NCBI GenBank assembly: GCA_964399735.1
Contig: CAYNSO010000005.1
Span: 1-64,000 of the forward strand
From: Fontivivens sp964399735
GTDB lineage: Bacteria > Zhuqueibacterota > Zhuqueibacteria > Residuimicrobiales > Krinioviventaceae
Direction: 5' to 3'
DNA: 64,000 nt
Part shown: in pieces, positions 15,668 through 25,250 of the stretch
Position numbering within the stretch: the stretch's first letter is position 1
How the letters are laid out: each line of letters starts with the position of its first letter
The notes under the pieces: model-generated
Database searches by the model: none
What the model was told of the DNA's origin: nothing
The model's input: only the letters and a program-made list of their open reading frames with translations
Position numbers and translations under genes: made by a program

Positions 15668-17746
15668 TTACTCTTCAGACAATAGCGCTTTCCGGCTAAG
15701 CACCATCTTGCCATCCGCTTCAAATTTAAGTAATTTCACCTGTACTTCTTCACCAACTCTGAGAATGTCTTCAACCCGCTCTACACGTTTGTTGTCGATT
15801 TGAGAAATGTGCAACAGGCCTTCTTTGCCCGGCAGGATTTCAATAAAGGCGCCAAAGTTCATGATCTTTTTCACTTTACCGTTATAAATCTTGCCTTCTT
15901 CGGGCGATGCCGTCAGATTTTTAACCCATTGCAGAGCGCTCTCGCCGCTTTCGGAAATGACAGAAGCGATTGTTACAGTACCATCATCATCAATATTTAT
16001 TGTAGCGCCGGTGGTTTCAGTAATTTCGCGAATTGTTTTACCGCCGGGGCCAATCACACTACCGATCATATCCGAAGGTATTTTATAAGTTAAAATTCGC
16101 GGAGCATGAATAGAAAGTTCTTTTCGGGGTTCAGGTAAAACTGCTTCCATTTTTTCTAGAATGAACAAGCGGGCTTCGCGGGCGCGTGCCAAAGCTTCGC
16201 GCATAATGTCGGTGGAAATTCCTTTGATTTTAATATCCATCTGACAAGCGGTAACACCATCCCGGTTTCCCGCAACTTTGAAATCCATATCGCCCATGTG
16301 ATCCTCATCGCCAAGAATGTCGGTGAGAATTGCAATTTTATCGCCTTCTTTCACCAGACCCATGGCAATACCGGCCACGGCGCTTTTTATCGGCACACCG
16401 GCATCCATTAACGACAATGAACCGGCGCATACCGTAGCCATTGAAGAAGAGCCGTTCGACTCTAAAACATCGGATACGATCCGCAAAGTATAGGGGAATA
16501 TCTTTTCACTGGGAATAACCGCTTTAATAGCGCGTTCTGCCAGGTTACCATGCCCGATTTCACGCCGGCTCAAGCCGCGCAGTGGTTTCACCTCACCGGT
16601 ACAGAATGGCGGGAAATTATAATGTAACATATAATTCTTCCAAAAATCGCCTTCCATGCCCTCGATGCGCTGTTCATCAATTTTGGTACCCAGTGTTGCG
16701 GTAGCCAGCGCCTGGGTTTGTCCACGCTGAAACAAAGCCGAGCCATGCACTCGCGGCAACAAACCAACTTCGATGTAAATATCACGAATATCATTCAGGC
16801 CGCGGCCATCAAGACGCTGATTTTTATCCAAAACCATAGAGCGCATTAACTCTTTTTCCATATCATGGAAAATACCGGCAATTTTGCTCTCTTGTTCCGG
16901 GAATTCTTCGGCAAGTTGTTCCTGAATACCTTTAACTATTTTATCCAGCGCCGCATGACGTTCTTCTTTAACTTTAATGGTCAGGCATTCTGGCAGTTTA
17001 TCTTTGGCCAGTTCACTCACCCGATTTTGCAAAGCGGAAATATCCTCTGGTTCGGGCAGCTCCATTTTCGGTTGGCCGGCTTCGGCTACCAACTCTTTTT
17101 GTAATTGGATAATTTTTTGCACTTCTGCGTGCCCAAACAGCAGCGCATTCAGCATATCCTCTTCGGATATCTCTTGCGCTTCACCTTCGACCATTAAAAT
17201 AGATTCTTCCGAGGCAGCCATCACAAAATCCATGTCGCTTTCCCGTCTTTGTTCAAAAGTGGGGTTCAGAATGAATTGTCCATTCACTCTGCCAATTCTG
17301 GCGCCGGCAATCGGGCCTGCAAATGGAATATTGGAAAGATTAATTGCCACCGAAGCAGCGGTTATACCCAATACATCCGAATCGTTACTCTTATCTGCCG
17401 ACAATACCATAACCATAACCTGAACTTCGTTTTTAAACTCTTTGGGAAATAAAGGACGAATCGGACGATCGATAAGTCGGGAACACAAAACCTCGGAATC
17501 CGTTAGTCTGCCTTCACGTTTCAAAAAGCCGCCGGGAATTTTCCCGATAGCATACGCTTTTTCCCGGTATTCTACGGAAAGCGGGAAGAAATCCTGATTC
17601 GGAGATGCTTCTTTAGCGCTGACCACTGTAGCCAAAACGATCGTTTCACCAAGTTGCACCCATGCAGACCCATTTGCCTGTTTGGCAAGTTTACCAGTTT
17701 CGATGATAAATTTTTGTCCGAGTTCACATTCTTTTCTATGAACCAT
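15668..17746 (-). CDS. pnp: Polyribonucleotide nucleotidyltransferase (PNPase)
   Basis: Phosphorolytic 3'-5' exoribonuclease of the RNA degradosome. The 692 residues have the usual order: RNase PH domain 1 (from FIIETGKLAKQANGSAWVQLGET), the helical linker, and RNase PH domain 2 with the catalytic region (RREIGHGNLAERA, SNGSSSMATVCAGSLSLMDAGV, GDEDHMGDMDFKVAG). The KH domain follows (IGPGGKTIREITETTGATINID) and the S1 domain ends the protein (KIMNFGAFIEILPGKEGLLHISQI). All phosphate- and metal-binding motifs look intact. Unusually, rpsO is not directly upstream; an ABC/GldG/DUF4340 cassette separates them. Confidence 0.98.
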   Translation of the reverse strand: MVHRKECELGQKFIIETGKLAKQANGSAWVQLGETIVLATVVSAKEASPNQDFFPLSVEYREKAYAIGKIPGGFLKREGRLTDSEVLCSRLIDRPIRPLFPKEFKNEVQVMVMVLSADKSNDSDVLGITAASVAINLSNIPFAGPIAGARIGRVNGQFILNPTFEQRRESDMDFVMAASEESILMVEGEAQEISEEDMLNALLFGHAEVQKIIQLQKELVAEAGQPKMELPEPEDISALQNRVSELAKDKLPECLTIKVKEERHAALDKIVKGIQEQLAEEFPEQESKIAGIFHDMEKELMRSMVLDKNQRLDGRGLNDIRDIYIEVGLLPRVHGSALFQRGQTQALATATLGTKIDEQRIEGMEGDFWKNYMLHYNFPPFCTGEVKPLRGLSRREIGHGNLAERAIKAVIPSEKIFPYTLRIVSDVLESNGSSSMATVCAGSLSLMDAGVPIKSAVAGIAMGLVKEGDKIAILTDILGDEDHMGDMDFKVAGNRDGVTACQMDIKIKGISTDIMREALARAREARLFILEKMEAVLPEPRKELSIHAPRILTYKIPSDMIGSVIGPGGKTIREITETTGATINIDDDGTVTIASVISESGESALQWVKNLTASPEEGKIYNGKVKKIMNFGAFIEILPGKEGLLHISQIDNKRVERVEDILRVGEEVQVKLLKFEADGKMVLSRKALLSEE

Positions 17747-17827
17747 TGTACCTCCAATTTCAATTTGTATCCCCGACTCTTATTCAGTCGATGGAATCGG
17801 GAAGTTTAGTAAATAACTCAAGCTATG

Positions 17828-19189
17828 CTACATGTTTTCCGATTCCAACGTCTTTTCGTCTTTCTCAACATCCAGTATATCTTCAAGTTTAGGTTTTAAT
17901 TTTTCTGTATTATCTTTGTTTACCAGGTAAACGGATTTACTATCCGCAGTCATGGCATATACTTGTGTGCCTTTTTCCTTACCCACTAATACCTGTTTAT
18001 ATAAAATGCCTTTTTGATAAATTTTACAAGTTAACTGCGGCTTTGCTAAACCGTACATTTCCAGGGAAGCAGGATTGTCGTTGACAAATTCTTCCGCTTT
18101 GAGTGATGACAAATCGCTGAGTAATGAAGTAATTTTATAGCTTTTTGCCGCTCCGCTATCCGGAGCTACAACCAGCCAGTTATTGGCAGTATCCTTTTCA
18201 CAAATGATCGTTTGCCTGGCATAATCAAGTTCAATCTTGTCAATCGTTGACTGGGTAAATTGAACAATATCTTTTGACCGTAAATCATTTTCAGCAACAT
18301 TGAAAAGATTAACAAAAGCCGAATCAACCAGAAAAACCGGTTTTCGTGAATCATCTTTTGCATAATACTTGTCATGAATGTCTTTGCCAATGAACAGCGT
18401 TGCTTTGGCTTTGTCCTCTCCCAACAATATGTTGATCTTGAAAGCAGGACTGGTGAGTCCATATTTTTGCAGATCGGCAGGATTTTCATCAACAAATTCT
18501 TTGGCCGTCTCACTATTTAACCGATTTGTGAGCTTGATAATTTCCGAAATATCACCGGAAACATTATTTTTTCCTTTAATCATCCAATCGGCGCCTGCTT
18601 TGAAAAGTTCGATTGTTCCTTTTCTATTTGTTATTACCAATTCTTTGATATTATTCACATCAAAACGTAACACTTTTTTGTTACGAACATCAAATAACGA
18701 TTTTTGAATATTACTTTGCAGAGAGGTTGTAGTTAAAAACACCTCCGGCAAACCGTTCTTCCGCGCAAATACAAATGAACCGGTGGGAGTTTCTTCACCA
18801 ACAAACAGAGTATCGGCTTTACCATCATGTACCAGAATCATTTTACCAAATTCCGGCGCCAAGCCATAATCGGAATATTCAGCAGGGTTGGAAACAATTG
18901 TACGCTCTATTTTTGCCCAGTCGAACATATTGAGAATCGCATCGACAGCAGATTTATCGCCATCGGTCTCTACAGGTGCAACAATATTCCAGTTTTCACC
19001 ATCTTTAATAAAATGTAATAAAGCGGGTTCTAAAATTAACTCTGTAATTGTGGATTTGTCAATGTCAAGTAACTTGCCGGCAATTTCATTTTTTTCTTTT
19101 TTTCGGGTATCCTGATTTTTTATCAATAGAACAGCCGCAAGACCAACACAAAACACCAGAGCCAATATGAGTGTCGTACGGAAATTCAT
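17828..19189 (-). CDS. DUF4340 domain protein, membrane-anchored partner of the ABC cassette
   Basis: 453 residues. One N-terminal membrane segment (TTLILALVFCVGLAAVLLI) is followed by two or more copies of a DUF4340 beta-rich unit. The repeated elements are the phrase DENPADLQKYGL/NDNPASLEMYGLAKPQ and strands such as LFVGEETPTGSFVFARK and LFIGKDIHDKYYAKDD. The ATG at 19189 is chosen over the upstream codon at 19225 because AAGGAG lies 9 bases before it. DUF4340 proteins commonly follow GldG-type genes; the role is undefined, probably extracytoplasmic and linked to the transporter. A hairpin separates it from the GldG gene. Confidence 0.85.
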   Translation of the reverse strand: MNFRTTLILALVFCVGLAAVLLIKNQDTRKKEKNEIAGKLLDIDKSTITELILEPALLHFIKDGENWNIVAPVETDGDKSAVDAILNMFDWAKIERTIVSNPAEYSDYGLAPEFGKMILVHDGKADTLFVGEETPTGSFVFARKNGLPEVFLTTTSLQSNIQKSLFDVRNKKVLRFDVNNIKELVITNRKGTIELFKAGADWMIKGKNNVSGDISEIIKLTNRLNSETAKEFVDENPADLQKYGLTSPAFKINILLGEDKAKATLFIGKDIHDKYYAKDDSRKPVFLVDSAFVNLFNVAENDLRSKDIVQFTQSTIDKIELDYARQTIICEKDTANNWLVVAPDSGAAKSYKITSLLSDLSSLKAEEFVNDNPASLEMYGLAKPQLTCKIYQKGILYKQVLVGKEKGTQVYAMTADSKSVYLVNKDNTEKLKPKLEDILDVEKDEKTLESENM

Positions 19190-19250
19190 GTTATCAAACT
19201 CCTTTATTATGAATATTATCAACAAATCATACTATTCATAAGCTATAAAA

Positions 19251-19280
19251 TATCAAGGCTTTCAAATGAAAGCCCTGATA
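19251..19280 (-). terminator. Intra-operon hairpin between GldG and DUF4340 genes
   Basis: On the minus strand, TATCAGGGCTTTC-ATTT-GAAAGCCTTGATA forms a 13-bp stem (two G-U pairs) followed by TTTTATAG. The T-tract is weak, so it may be a partial terminator or a stabilising hairpin that lowers DUF4340 expression. Confidence 0.5.
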
Positions 19281-19288
19281 ATATTGAC

Positions 19289-20845
19289 CTATTTACGTTT
19301 TATATAAATAATAATTCCTGTGGCGAATATTATTATCGGTAATAATAAAACACCAAAATACAGTATCAAGCGAGATTGCTTTTGCGTAATGTTGATCCTC
19401 CGGTCTTCCGGGTCACGTGGACGGACGGATATTAGATCTTCTTCGCCAGCCATCCAGCTGATTACATTCATAAACAGATCGGTATTGCCCTGAACTTTGA
19501 TATAACTATTGCTGGCAAAATCAGCATCGCCAAACACGGCTATTTTAGACTTAAACTGTACAGGACCAAGATCGTATTTGTCTAAATTTGCCGCCGGGGA
19601 CTCGGCATCCTTTTCAGCCACAGTTAAAACTGGCACCGGCCCTTTGATGTCTTTACCGTCATCAAAGGTGATGCGTTCAGTGGTTAAAGGGCTGGTCTCA
19701 GCCCAGCTTTGTGGACTGGTTTTGGCAATTTCAGTCACAGTTACGCCGGACGGAGTTGTTTCCGCGGCAAATACCGAACGCGCTTCCGGGAAAAACGTCA
19801 TCACATTAAAATCTTTAGTGATAACATGTTCTTCATATTGCGAAACAATCGGAATAGTCGGACCGGCGCCAAACAACTGGCCAATTCCTGAAGCGTCTAC
19901 AACAATGTCGTTGCCAACATTAATACCCCATTCCCGAACAAACTCTACATAACTATTCGGTGATTCATTGTCCAACAGGAACACTACCTTGCCGCCTTTA
20001 TGCAAATAGTTTTTAACTTTAGTTTTTTCAAATTCAAACATATCCGTTTTGGGGGCAGCAAAAACCAGCACCGAACAATCTTCAGGCAAAGAATCAGGGG
20101 GATTAGCTAGTAGAATTTTATCAATTTCAAAATTTTCTTCAGTGATTGTTTGTTTGATAGAATTGAACCCGGTTTGATCGGAACTATCATAATCACGCTC
20201 ACCATGCCCGGTAACAAAATATACCTTTTTTATGCCTTCACGGGTAACAGAGATCAACGCATTGGTTATTTCTTCCTCGGTAGATTTGTTGATCTTTTCT
20301 TCCTTGCCCTGGCATTCCAGCACTATTGTATTATAGGCTTTGATATTGTATTGTTTAGCCAAACCCGGTTTTTTGTCCGGATCAATAAACTCGTACTTGA
20401 ACCGGGATGAATATTGAGCATATTCTTTTAACAATTCCAGGGTTTGTTGTTCTTCACCGGATTTAAAGAAACCGGTAACTTTAACTTCCTTATCCAGATG
20501 TTTTAATACCTTGCGGGTTTGGTCGGCAAGACTGAACATCTTGGAAGCAGTAAAATCAGCACGATAAGAAAAACGTGAAAAAATGATATTGATAACAATT
20601 AAAATACCTAATAAAAAGATAATCATAAACATTGCATTAGCGCCAAACCGCGCTGAACGGCTTGACAAACCTGCTTTTATATCCTTAAAACGCAGAACCA
20701 TAAATGCAATGAGCAATGCTGCGCCAACAGCCAGCAAGATAATTGGTAATGTCGTCAAAACAAGGTTAACAGTATAAATAACAAAACCTGCAAGGGCTAG
20801 CCCCAAACCAACCCAGCCGATTATATTAGCATATTTTTTCATCAT
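19289..20845 (-). CDS. GldG-family ABC transporter accessory protein
   Basis: 518 residues. Two N-terminal membrane segments (IGWVGLGLALAGFVIYTV..IILLAVGAALLIAFMVL and FMIIFLLGILIVINIIF) are followed by a large extracytoplasmic GldG/DUF7088-like region (FTASKMFSLADQTRKVLKHL, YFVTGHGERDYD). A C-terminal membrane helix (ILYFGVLLLPIIIFATGIIIYIKRK) ends the protein. In Bacteroidota GldG works with GldF and GldA in gliding; related proteins occur in non-gliding bacteria. The ATG at 20845 follows GGAGGGG and overlaps the permease stop by 4 bp (ATGA). Motility should not be assumed from this gene. Confidence 0.85.
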   Translation of the reverse strand: MMKKYANIIGWVGLGLALAGFVIYTVNLVLTTLPIILLAVGAALLIAFMVLRFKDIKAGLSSRSARFGANAMFMIIFLLGILIVINIIFSRFSYRADFTASKMFSLADQTRKVLKHLDKEVKVTGFFKSGEEQQTLELLKEYAQYSSRFKYEFIDPDKKPGLAKQYNIKAYNTIVLECQGKEEKINKSTEEEITNALISVTREGIKKVYFVTGHGERDYDSSDQTGFNSIKQTITEENFEIDKILLANPPDSLPEDCSVLVFAAPKTDMFEFEKTKVKNYLHKGGKVVFLLDNESPNSYVEFVREWGINVGNDIVVDASGIGQLFGAGPTIPIVSQYEEHVITKDFNVMTFFPEARSVFAAETTPSGVTVTEIAKTSPQSWAETSPLTTERITFDDGKDIKGPVPVLTVAEKDAESPAANLDKYDLGPVQFKSKIAVFGDADFASNSYIKVQGNTDLFMNVISWMAGEEDLISVRPRDPEDRRINITQKQSRLILYFGVLLLPIIIFATGIIIYIKRK

Positions 20846-21627
20846 CTGCCCCTCCATCGTGAAGATTCAATCGAAACAAATGACAGGAATAATCCCATAA
20901 AAATAAAACTGCAATAAAAGACAACATGCCGTGTATCAAAAACCCCTTTGGCAAAATCTTCAAAATGATCAATCAATGAAAAATTGTTCAATATTTTACC
21001 AATTTCCGGACTCAGTATTGACGAAAACCAACCAATCGCCCAGAAAAATAAAATAAAAGCAAAAGTTGCCAAAGCAGAAACGATTTGATTATCTGTCAAT
21101 GTGGAAAAGAATATTCCAAAAGAAATATAGGATAATCCTAACAACAGCAATCCCAGGTATCCGGTAGCAATCGGCCCGAATTCAGGTTTGCCATAGATAA
21201 ATAACAGAATCATAAACACAGCCGTTGATAATAACATTATCATAAACAACAACCCGCCGGCAGTAAATTTACCCAAAATACACTGCAAATTGGTAACCGG
21301 GGATGTTGATAGTAATTCAATAGTTCCTGTTCTTTTTTCATCAGCGAACAAACGCATGGTAATTAAAGGCAGAAAAAACAATACAAAGGTGCTGATATTG
21401 CCCATAATGGGTCTGATGGCGTACATATTAATATTCATCTTGGGCGGCGCCATTTGATAATATTGCGCTTGCATATCCACACGCATACACATTTGTATAA
21501 AATTAGATATGATCAGGTAAAAGAAAATACCCGATAACAATAAAAACAAACCAATAACAATATAAGCGATTGGCGATGAGAAATAAGATTTTATTTCTCT
21601 TTCAACTATGGCTAGATAATTTCTCAT
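20842..21627 (-). CDS. ABC-2 type permease (GldF-like)
   Basis: 261 residues with about six membrane segments. It begins MRNYLAIVEREIKSYFSSPIAY, typical of GldF/NosY-type ABC-2 permeases, and has the conserved LFADEKRTGTIELLSTSPVT cytoplasmic loop that contacts the ATPase. The ATG at 21627 is chosen because it overlaps the ATPase stop by 4 bp; the longer frame would overlap it by 91 bp. It is translationally coupled both ways. The transported substrate is unknown. Confidence 0.9.
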   Translation of the reverse strand: MRNYLAIVEREIKSYFSSPIAYIVIGLFLLLSGIFFYLIISNFIQMCMRVDMQAQYYQMAPPKMNINMYAIRPIMGNISTFVLFFLPLITMRLFADEKRTGTIELLSTSPVTNLQCILGKFTAGGLLFMIMLLSTAVFMILLFIYGKPEFGPIATGYLGLLLLGLSYISFGIFFSTLTDNQIVSALATFAFILFFWAIGWFSSILSPEIGKILNNFSLIDHFEDFAKGVFDTRHVVFYCSFIFMGLFLSFVSIESSRWRGR

Positions 21628-22577
21628 TGTACGGAACCCTCCTCTTTGGTCGTTAAATGCAGGAACACATCTTCCAGACTCATATCTTCCAGTTTCATTT
21701 CGTACAATAACCAACCTTTTTCGACAATCGTTTTGGCGATAACAGGACGGATTTCATCATGAGATTTGCTCTCAATAACCAGGGTGGAAAAATCCTGTGC
21801 TTTGCCCTGGGAACTGATTTGTACCGTATCGACACCCTTGATTTGCGACAGAGTGTCTTGCATTTCTTTTTCGGGGCCGCTTACAGAAACAGTTAATTGT
21901 TGTGCACCCATAAGATTTTTGGTCAGATTTTCCGGCGTATCTTCAGCAACTACTTTACCCTTGTCGATGATCACAACGCGTTCGCAAGTCATGCTCACTT
22001 CGGGAAGGATATGCGTACTCAGGATAATTGTGTGCTCGCCGGCCAAACTTTTTATTAGTTCGCGCACTTCAATAATCTGTTTCGGATCAAGGCCTACAGT
22101 AGGCTCGTCCAGAATCAATACATCCGGATTATGTACAATAGCCTGAGCCAACCCAACACGCTGCTTGTAGCCTTTGGACAAATGCTTGATTACACGATTA
22201 CTAACATTCGTGATAGCGGTTTTATCCATAGATTCGTCAACAGCTTTTTTAATTCTTTTCGAGTCAACGCCCTTGATCTTGGCGACAAAATCAAGATAAT
22301 CGCGAACCCGCATTTCCGGATATAACGGCGGGGTTTCAGGTAAATAACCAATTCGTTTGCGAACTTGCATGGATTGCTCATGAACATCAAATCCAGCTAC
22401 CGTTGCTGTTCCGGATGTCGCCGGTAAAAACGTTGTTAAAATCCGCATTGTCGTCGTTTTACCGGCAGCGTTTGGTCCTAAAAAACCTAATATTTCTCCT
22501 TTTGCAACCTGGAAAGAAATATCATTCACTGCAGCAACCCGGCCAAAATATCGGGATACCTGTTTTACATCGATCAT
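21624..22577 (-). CDS. ABC transporter ATP-binding protein (GldA-like)
   Basis: A 317-residue ABC ATPase. Walker A is GPNAAGKTT (Ala replaces the usual Gly before AGKTT), the signature is LSKGYKQRVGLAQA, Walker B is VLILDEPTVGLD, and the H-loop is LSTHILPE. A C-terminal extension of ~90 residues (QQLTVSVSGPEKEMQDTL onward) is typical of the CcmA/NatA/GldA group. It is first of the four-gene cassette ATPase-permease-GldG-DUF4340 and lies 87 bp after rpsO. It powers the GldF/GldG-like complex in the inner membrane. Confidence 0.93.
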   Translation of the reverse strand: MIDVKQVSRYFGRVAAVNDISFQVAKGEILGFLGPNAAGKTTTMRILTTFLPATSGTATVAGFDVHEQSMQVRKRIGYLPETPPLYPEMRVRDYLDFVAKIKGVDSKRIKKAVDESMDKTAITNVSNRVIKHLSKGYKQRVGLAQAIVHNPDVLILDEPTVGLDPKQIIEVRELIKSLAGEHTIILSTHILPEVSMTCERVVIIDKGKVVAEDTPENLTKNLMGAQQLTVSVSGPEKEMQDTLSQIKGVDTVQISSQGKAQDFSTLVIESKSHDEIRPVIAKTIVEKGWLLYEMKLEDMSLEDVFLHLTTKEEGSVQ

Positions 22578-22664
22578 AAAAGAACCTCCTCTCTTGTTAA
22601 TGATTCGATGTCAGTTTGCTTGAAAAATTATTTATTCAACAAAAAACAATTTAAAAAAGTTCCA

Positions 22665-22934
22665 TTAACGGCGGATACCAAGCTTTTTAATCAATTCACG
22701 GTATTCATTAATATCGCGGTCCTTCAAGTAATCCAGTAATCTTCTGCGTTTTCCTACCATTTTCAGCAAGCCGCGGCGGGAATGATGATCTTTGGGATTG
22801 GTCTGAAAATGTTTGGTTAAATCATTAATACGTGCAGTTAAAATTGCAATCTGGGCATCGGTCTTTCCGGTGTCTACACTGCTGGAACCATATTGTTCTA
22901 CTAACTGCTGTTTTTGTTCTTTGGATACAGGCAT
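22665..22934 (-). CDS. rpsO: Ribosomal protein S15
   Basis: The 30S subunit protein that binds 16S rRNA at the central domain. With the ATG at 22934 (GGAGG 5 bases upstream) the product is exactly 89 residues, the family norm. Hallmarks are MPVSKEQKQQLVEQYG, TGKTDAQIAILTARI, LTKHFQTNPKDHHSRRGLL and KRRRLLDYLK. The start lies 16 bp after the ribF stop, so it is translated from the long rimP-nusA-infB transcript. Confidence 0.98.
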   Translation of the reverse strand: MPVSKEQKQQLVEQYGSSSVDTGKTDAQIAILTARINDLTKHFQTNPKDHHSRRGLLKMVGKRRRLLDYLKDRDINEYRELIKKLGIRR

Positions 22935-22950
22935 TAATTCCTCCAATGAT

Positions 22951-23889
22951 TCAATTATTCAACTGTAAAATTTTAATTGCATTTAATTTATCGGTTTCAA
23001 TTTGCGGAATCAACTCCGCAACAGAGGCAAATTTTACATCCTGGCGGATAAATTGGACAAAACTTAATTCAACTTCCTGGTTATAAATGTCTCTGTCAAA
23101 ATCTTTAATATTAACTTCAATAACTTTTTTGTTCAAATTAAAAGTGGGCCTTGTACCGATATAGGTAACAGAGTTGTATGAAACTTTATCGATTCTTATT
23201 TTGGTTGCATAGACGCCCACTTTGGGTATGAGCTTGTATTGAGAAAAACAACGAATATTGGCAGTCGGGAAGCCTAATTCCCGCCCGCGACCGTCTCCCT
23301 TGATTACCTGGCCTCGAATAGAGTAACAACGCCCCATCAGTTCATTAGCTTTTTTGACTTGGCCGTCATGCAGGTATTTACGGATTCTGGTACTGCTAAC
23401 AATATCTTTTTGAATAGTAACCGGTTGAATGGCATCGACGCTAAAATCAAATTCCTGGCCGTATTTTATCAACAGGTCAAGATTTCCTTGCCGGTTCTTG
23501 CCAAAGGAATGGTCATAGCCGATAACTATATGTTTCATATTCAGTTTTTGCAATAAAACATTTTTTATAAATTCATCCGCAGTCAGCGAAGCAACCGACT
23601 GGGTGAAATTTGTAACCAGAAACCGGTCCAAACCGATTTGTTCCAAAATATCAATTTTCTCTTCTATTGTCGTCAACAAGTCCAGCGGTAATAGTCCACG
23701 GTTGCCAACAACCAGACCGGGATGCGGCTCAAAAGTTACCAGCGTGGATTTCAAATTCTTGTTTCTCGCGTGCTCGACCAATTCATTGATAATTGCCTGA
23801 TGACCTTTATGAATGCCATCAAAGGTGCCAACAGTAATCACACTTGCAGAAGGTGGATAGATATTATTAATATCCCAATATGTTTCCAA
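22951..23889 (-). CDS. ribF: Bifunctional riboflavin kinase / FAD synthetase
   Basis: Makes FMN and then FAD from riboflavin. 312 residues. The N-terminal FAD synthetase nucleotidyltransferase domain has VGTFDGIHKGHQAII and IGYDHSFGKNRQGN. The C-terminal flavokinase domain has GDGRGRELGFPTANI (ATP/Mg loop) and ends with the helical RQDVKFASVAELIPQIETD segment. The start overlaps the truB 3' end by 23 bp, a normal arrangement in this operon. Confidence 0.97.
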   Translation of the reverse strand: METYWDINNIYPPSASVITVGTFDGIHKGHQAIINELVEHARNKNLKSTLVTFEPHPGLVVGNRGLLPLDLLTTIEEKIDILEQIGLDRFLVTNFTQSVASLTADEFIKNVLLQKLNMKHIVIGYDHSFGKNRQGNLDLLIKYGQEFDFSVDAIQPVTIQKDIVSSTRIRKYLHDGQVKKANELMGRCYSIRGQVIKGDGRGRELGFPTANIRCFSQYKLIPKVGVYATKIRIDKVSYNSVTYIGTRPTFNLNKKVIEVNIKDFDRDIYNQEVELSFVQFIRQDVKFASVAELIPQIETDKLNAIKILQLNN

Positions 23890-24580
23890 CTTGGTTCCTG
23901 TTTGACAATTGTTCTTTTAAATGATCAGCAACAAGCGCTATTTCCAGTGATGATTGTAGCCGGTATGGGCCAACACCTGTTCTGACCAGCTTTTGTACAT
24001 AACCGGTTGTGCCAATAAATGCAGATATATCTCGTGCCAGGGAACGTATATATGTGCCTTTTGAACAGACAACCTTTAATATAAAAAAATTATTACGAAC
24101 CAGATCAATATTCAATTGATATATACTGATTTTTTTAGGTTTCAGTTCAACCTGTCCGCCGGTTCTAATCACGTGGTAAGCTCTTTGTCCTTTATATTTT
24201 ACTGCTGATATTTCCGGCGGTGTTTGTTGTATATCGCCGTAAAATTTATTTTGTATTTCCTCAATTAACTGCCTGGTAATTTCAGGAACAGTCATTGTAT
24301 GTTTAACATTCCCGGCTATATCCAGGGAATCTGTTTCTATTCCCAGTTGAATACCGGCAATGTATTCTTTTTTCTCATTCATCAATTCAGCAACTTTTTT
24401 GGTAGCCTTGCCAACACAAACCAACAACACCCCCTCGGCAAACGGGTCAAGAGTACCGGCATGACCAACTTTGTAACCCTGCGCCCGGTGTTTAACATAC
24501 CTGATTACATCATTGGATGACCAGCCAACAGGTTTGCGTATATTTAATATAATCTCAGGGGTTGATTTGGTAATTGTCAT
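23867..24580 (-). CDS. truB: tRNA pseudouridine-55 synthase
   Basis: Forms pseudouridine at position 55 in the T-loop of tRNAs. 237 residues, a short form lacking a long C-terminal PUA extension. The catalytic Asp is in VGHAGTLDPFAEGVL; other landmarks are KPVGWSSNDVIRYVK near the N-terminus, PPEISAVKYKGQRAY and VVCSKGTYIRSLARDI. It is in the conserved order infB-ylxP-rbfA-truB-ribF-rpsO, 7 bp after rbfA. Confidence 0.97.
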   Translation of the reverse strand: MTITKSTPEIILNIRKPVGWSSNDVIRYVKHRAQGYKVGHAGTLDPFAEGVLLVCVGKATKKVAELMNEKKEYIAGIQLGIETDSLDIAGNVKHTMTVPEITRQLIEEIQNKFYGDIQQTPPEISAVKYKGQRAYHVIRTGGQVELKPKKISIYQLNIDLVRNNFFILKVVCSKGTYIRSLARDISAFIGTTGYVQKLVRTGVGPYRLQSSLEIALVADHLKEQLSNRNQVGNILGY

Positions 24581-24587
24581 GAAGCGG

Positions 24588-24950
24588 TTATTTCCTGGTT
24601 ACAGAATCCTCCTCTTTGATCTTGTTGAGAAGTATTTGAATATGTTCAGCATATTCCGCAGAATCATCATAATAAAAATCAATTTCAGGCACAAACCGTA
24701 CTTTGATACGATGAGCCAGTTCGCTACGGATCAAACCTTTTGCCTTTAATAACACATTCTGGGCATTTTTTTTCTTTTCGTCATTGCCTAAAACGCTATA
24801 ATATATTTTTGCGTGACGAATATCATGGGACACCTGTACTTTGGTTATAGTAATAAAACCAAGATCAGTGTCATTCAATTCGCGCAATAAAATATCATTA
24901 ATTTGTACTTTGATAACTGCGGCAATTCTGTCTGCTCTTTTATATTGCAT
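24588..24950 (-). CDS. rbfA: Ribosome-binding factor A
   Basis: A 120-residue KH-fold factor for late 30S maturation. RADRIAAVIKVQINDILLREL at the N-terminus, ITKVQVSHDIRHAKIYYSVLG in the centre and LAHRIKVRFVPEIDFYYDDS near the end are diagnostic. Length and operon position (after infB-ylxP, before truB) agree. Confidence 0.96.
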   Translation of the reverse strand: MQYKRADRIAAVIKVQINDILLRELNDTDLGFITITKVQVSHDIRHAKIYYSVLGNDEKKKNAQNVLLKAKGLIRSELAHRIKVRFVPEIDFYYDDSAEYAEHIQILLNKIKEEDSVTRK

Positions 24951-24962
24951 AATCTAGGTCTC

Positions 24963-25250
24963 TTAAAATATTTCTATTCGATGATCAATAATTTCAACCT
25001 GGTTATAGTCATCGATAAAATTCAATACTTTGTTCAATGCCTGGTCGACAAAGTTTTTTTCATTGGCTACCATAGCAACGCCAAGAGTTGCACGCTGCCA
25101 TTTATCATTATTTTCCACCTCGGCGATGGAAACATTAAACTTGTTCTTGATCCGGTCTTTAATGCTGCTCAATACAAAACGTTTGGCTTTTAACGAATCA
25201 CTGTCCGGGATGAATAATTCTATTTGCAATAGACCTATAAACATAATCAA
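24963..25250 (-). CDS. ylxP: DUF503 / YlxP-like protein
   Basis: 95 residues, beginning MIMFIGLLQIELFIPDSDSLKAKRFVL, the standard DUF503 N-terminus. The centre (NVSIAEVENNDKWQRATLGVAMVA) is also family-typical. The fold is ferredoxin-like; it is proposed to act around ribosome assembly or infB, but its biochemical role is not settled. The start overlaps the infB stop by 4 bp. Confidence 0.9.
   Translation of the reverse strand: MIMFIGLLQIELFIPDSDSLKAKRFVLSSIKDRIKNKFNVSIAEVENNDKWQRATLGVAMVANEKNFVDQALNKVLNFIDDYNQVEIIDHRIEIF

Noticed and set aside
17747..17827. RNase III-type autoregulatory hairpin in the pnp leader
   Set aside because: A CCCGA..TCGGG pairing exists, but the stem is only 5 bp with a long loop, too weak to claim.
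17828..22577. Gliding motility locus
   Set aside because: Only GldA/F/G-like ABC parts are present, which also occur in non-gliding bacteria; no other gld or spr genes are in the window.
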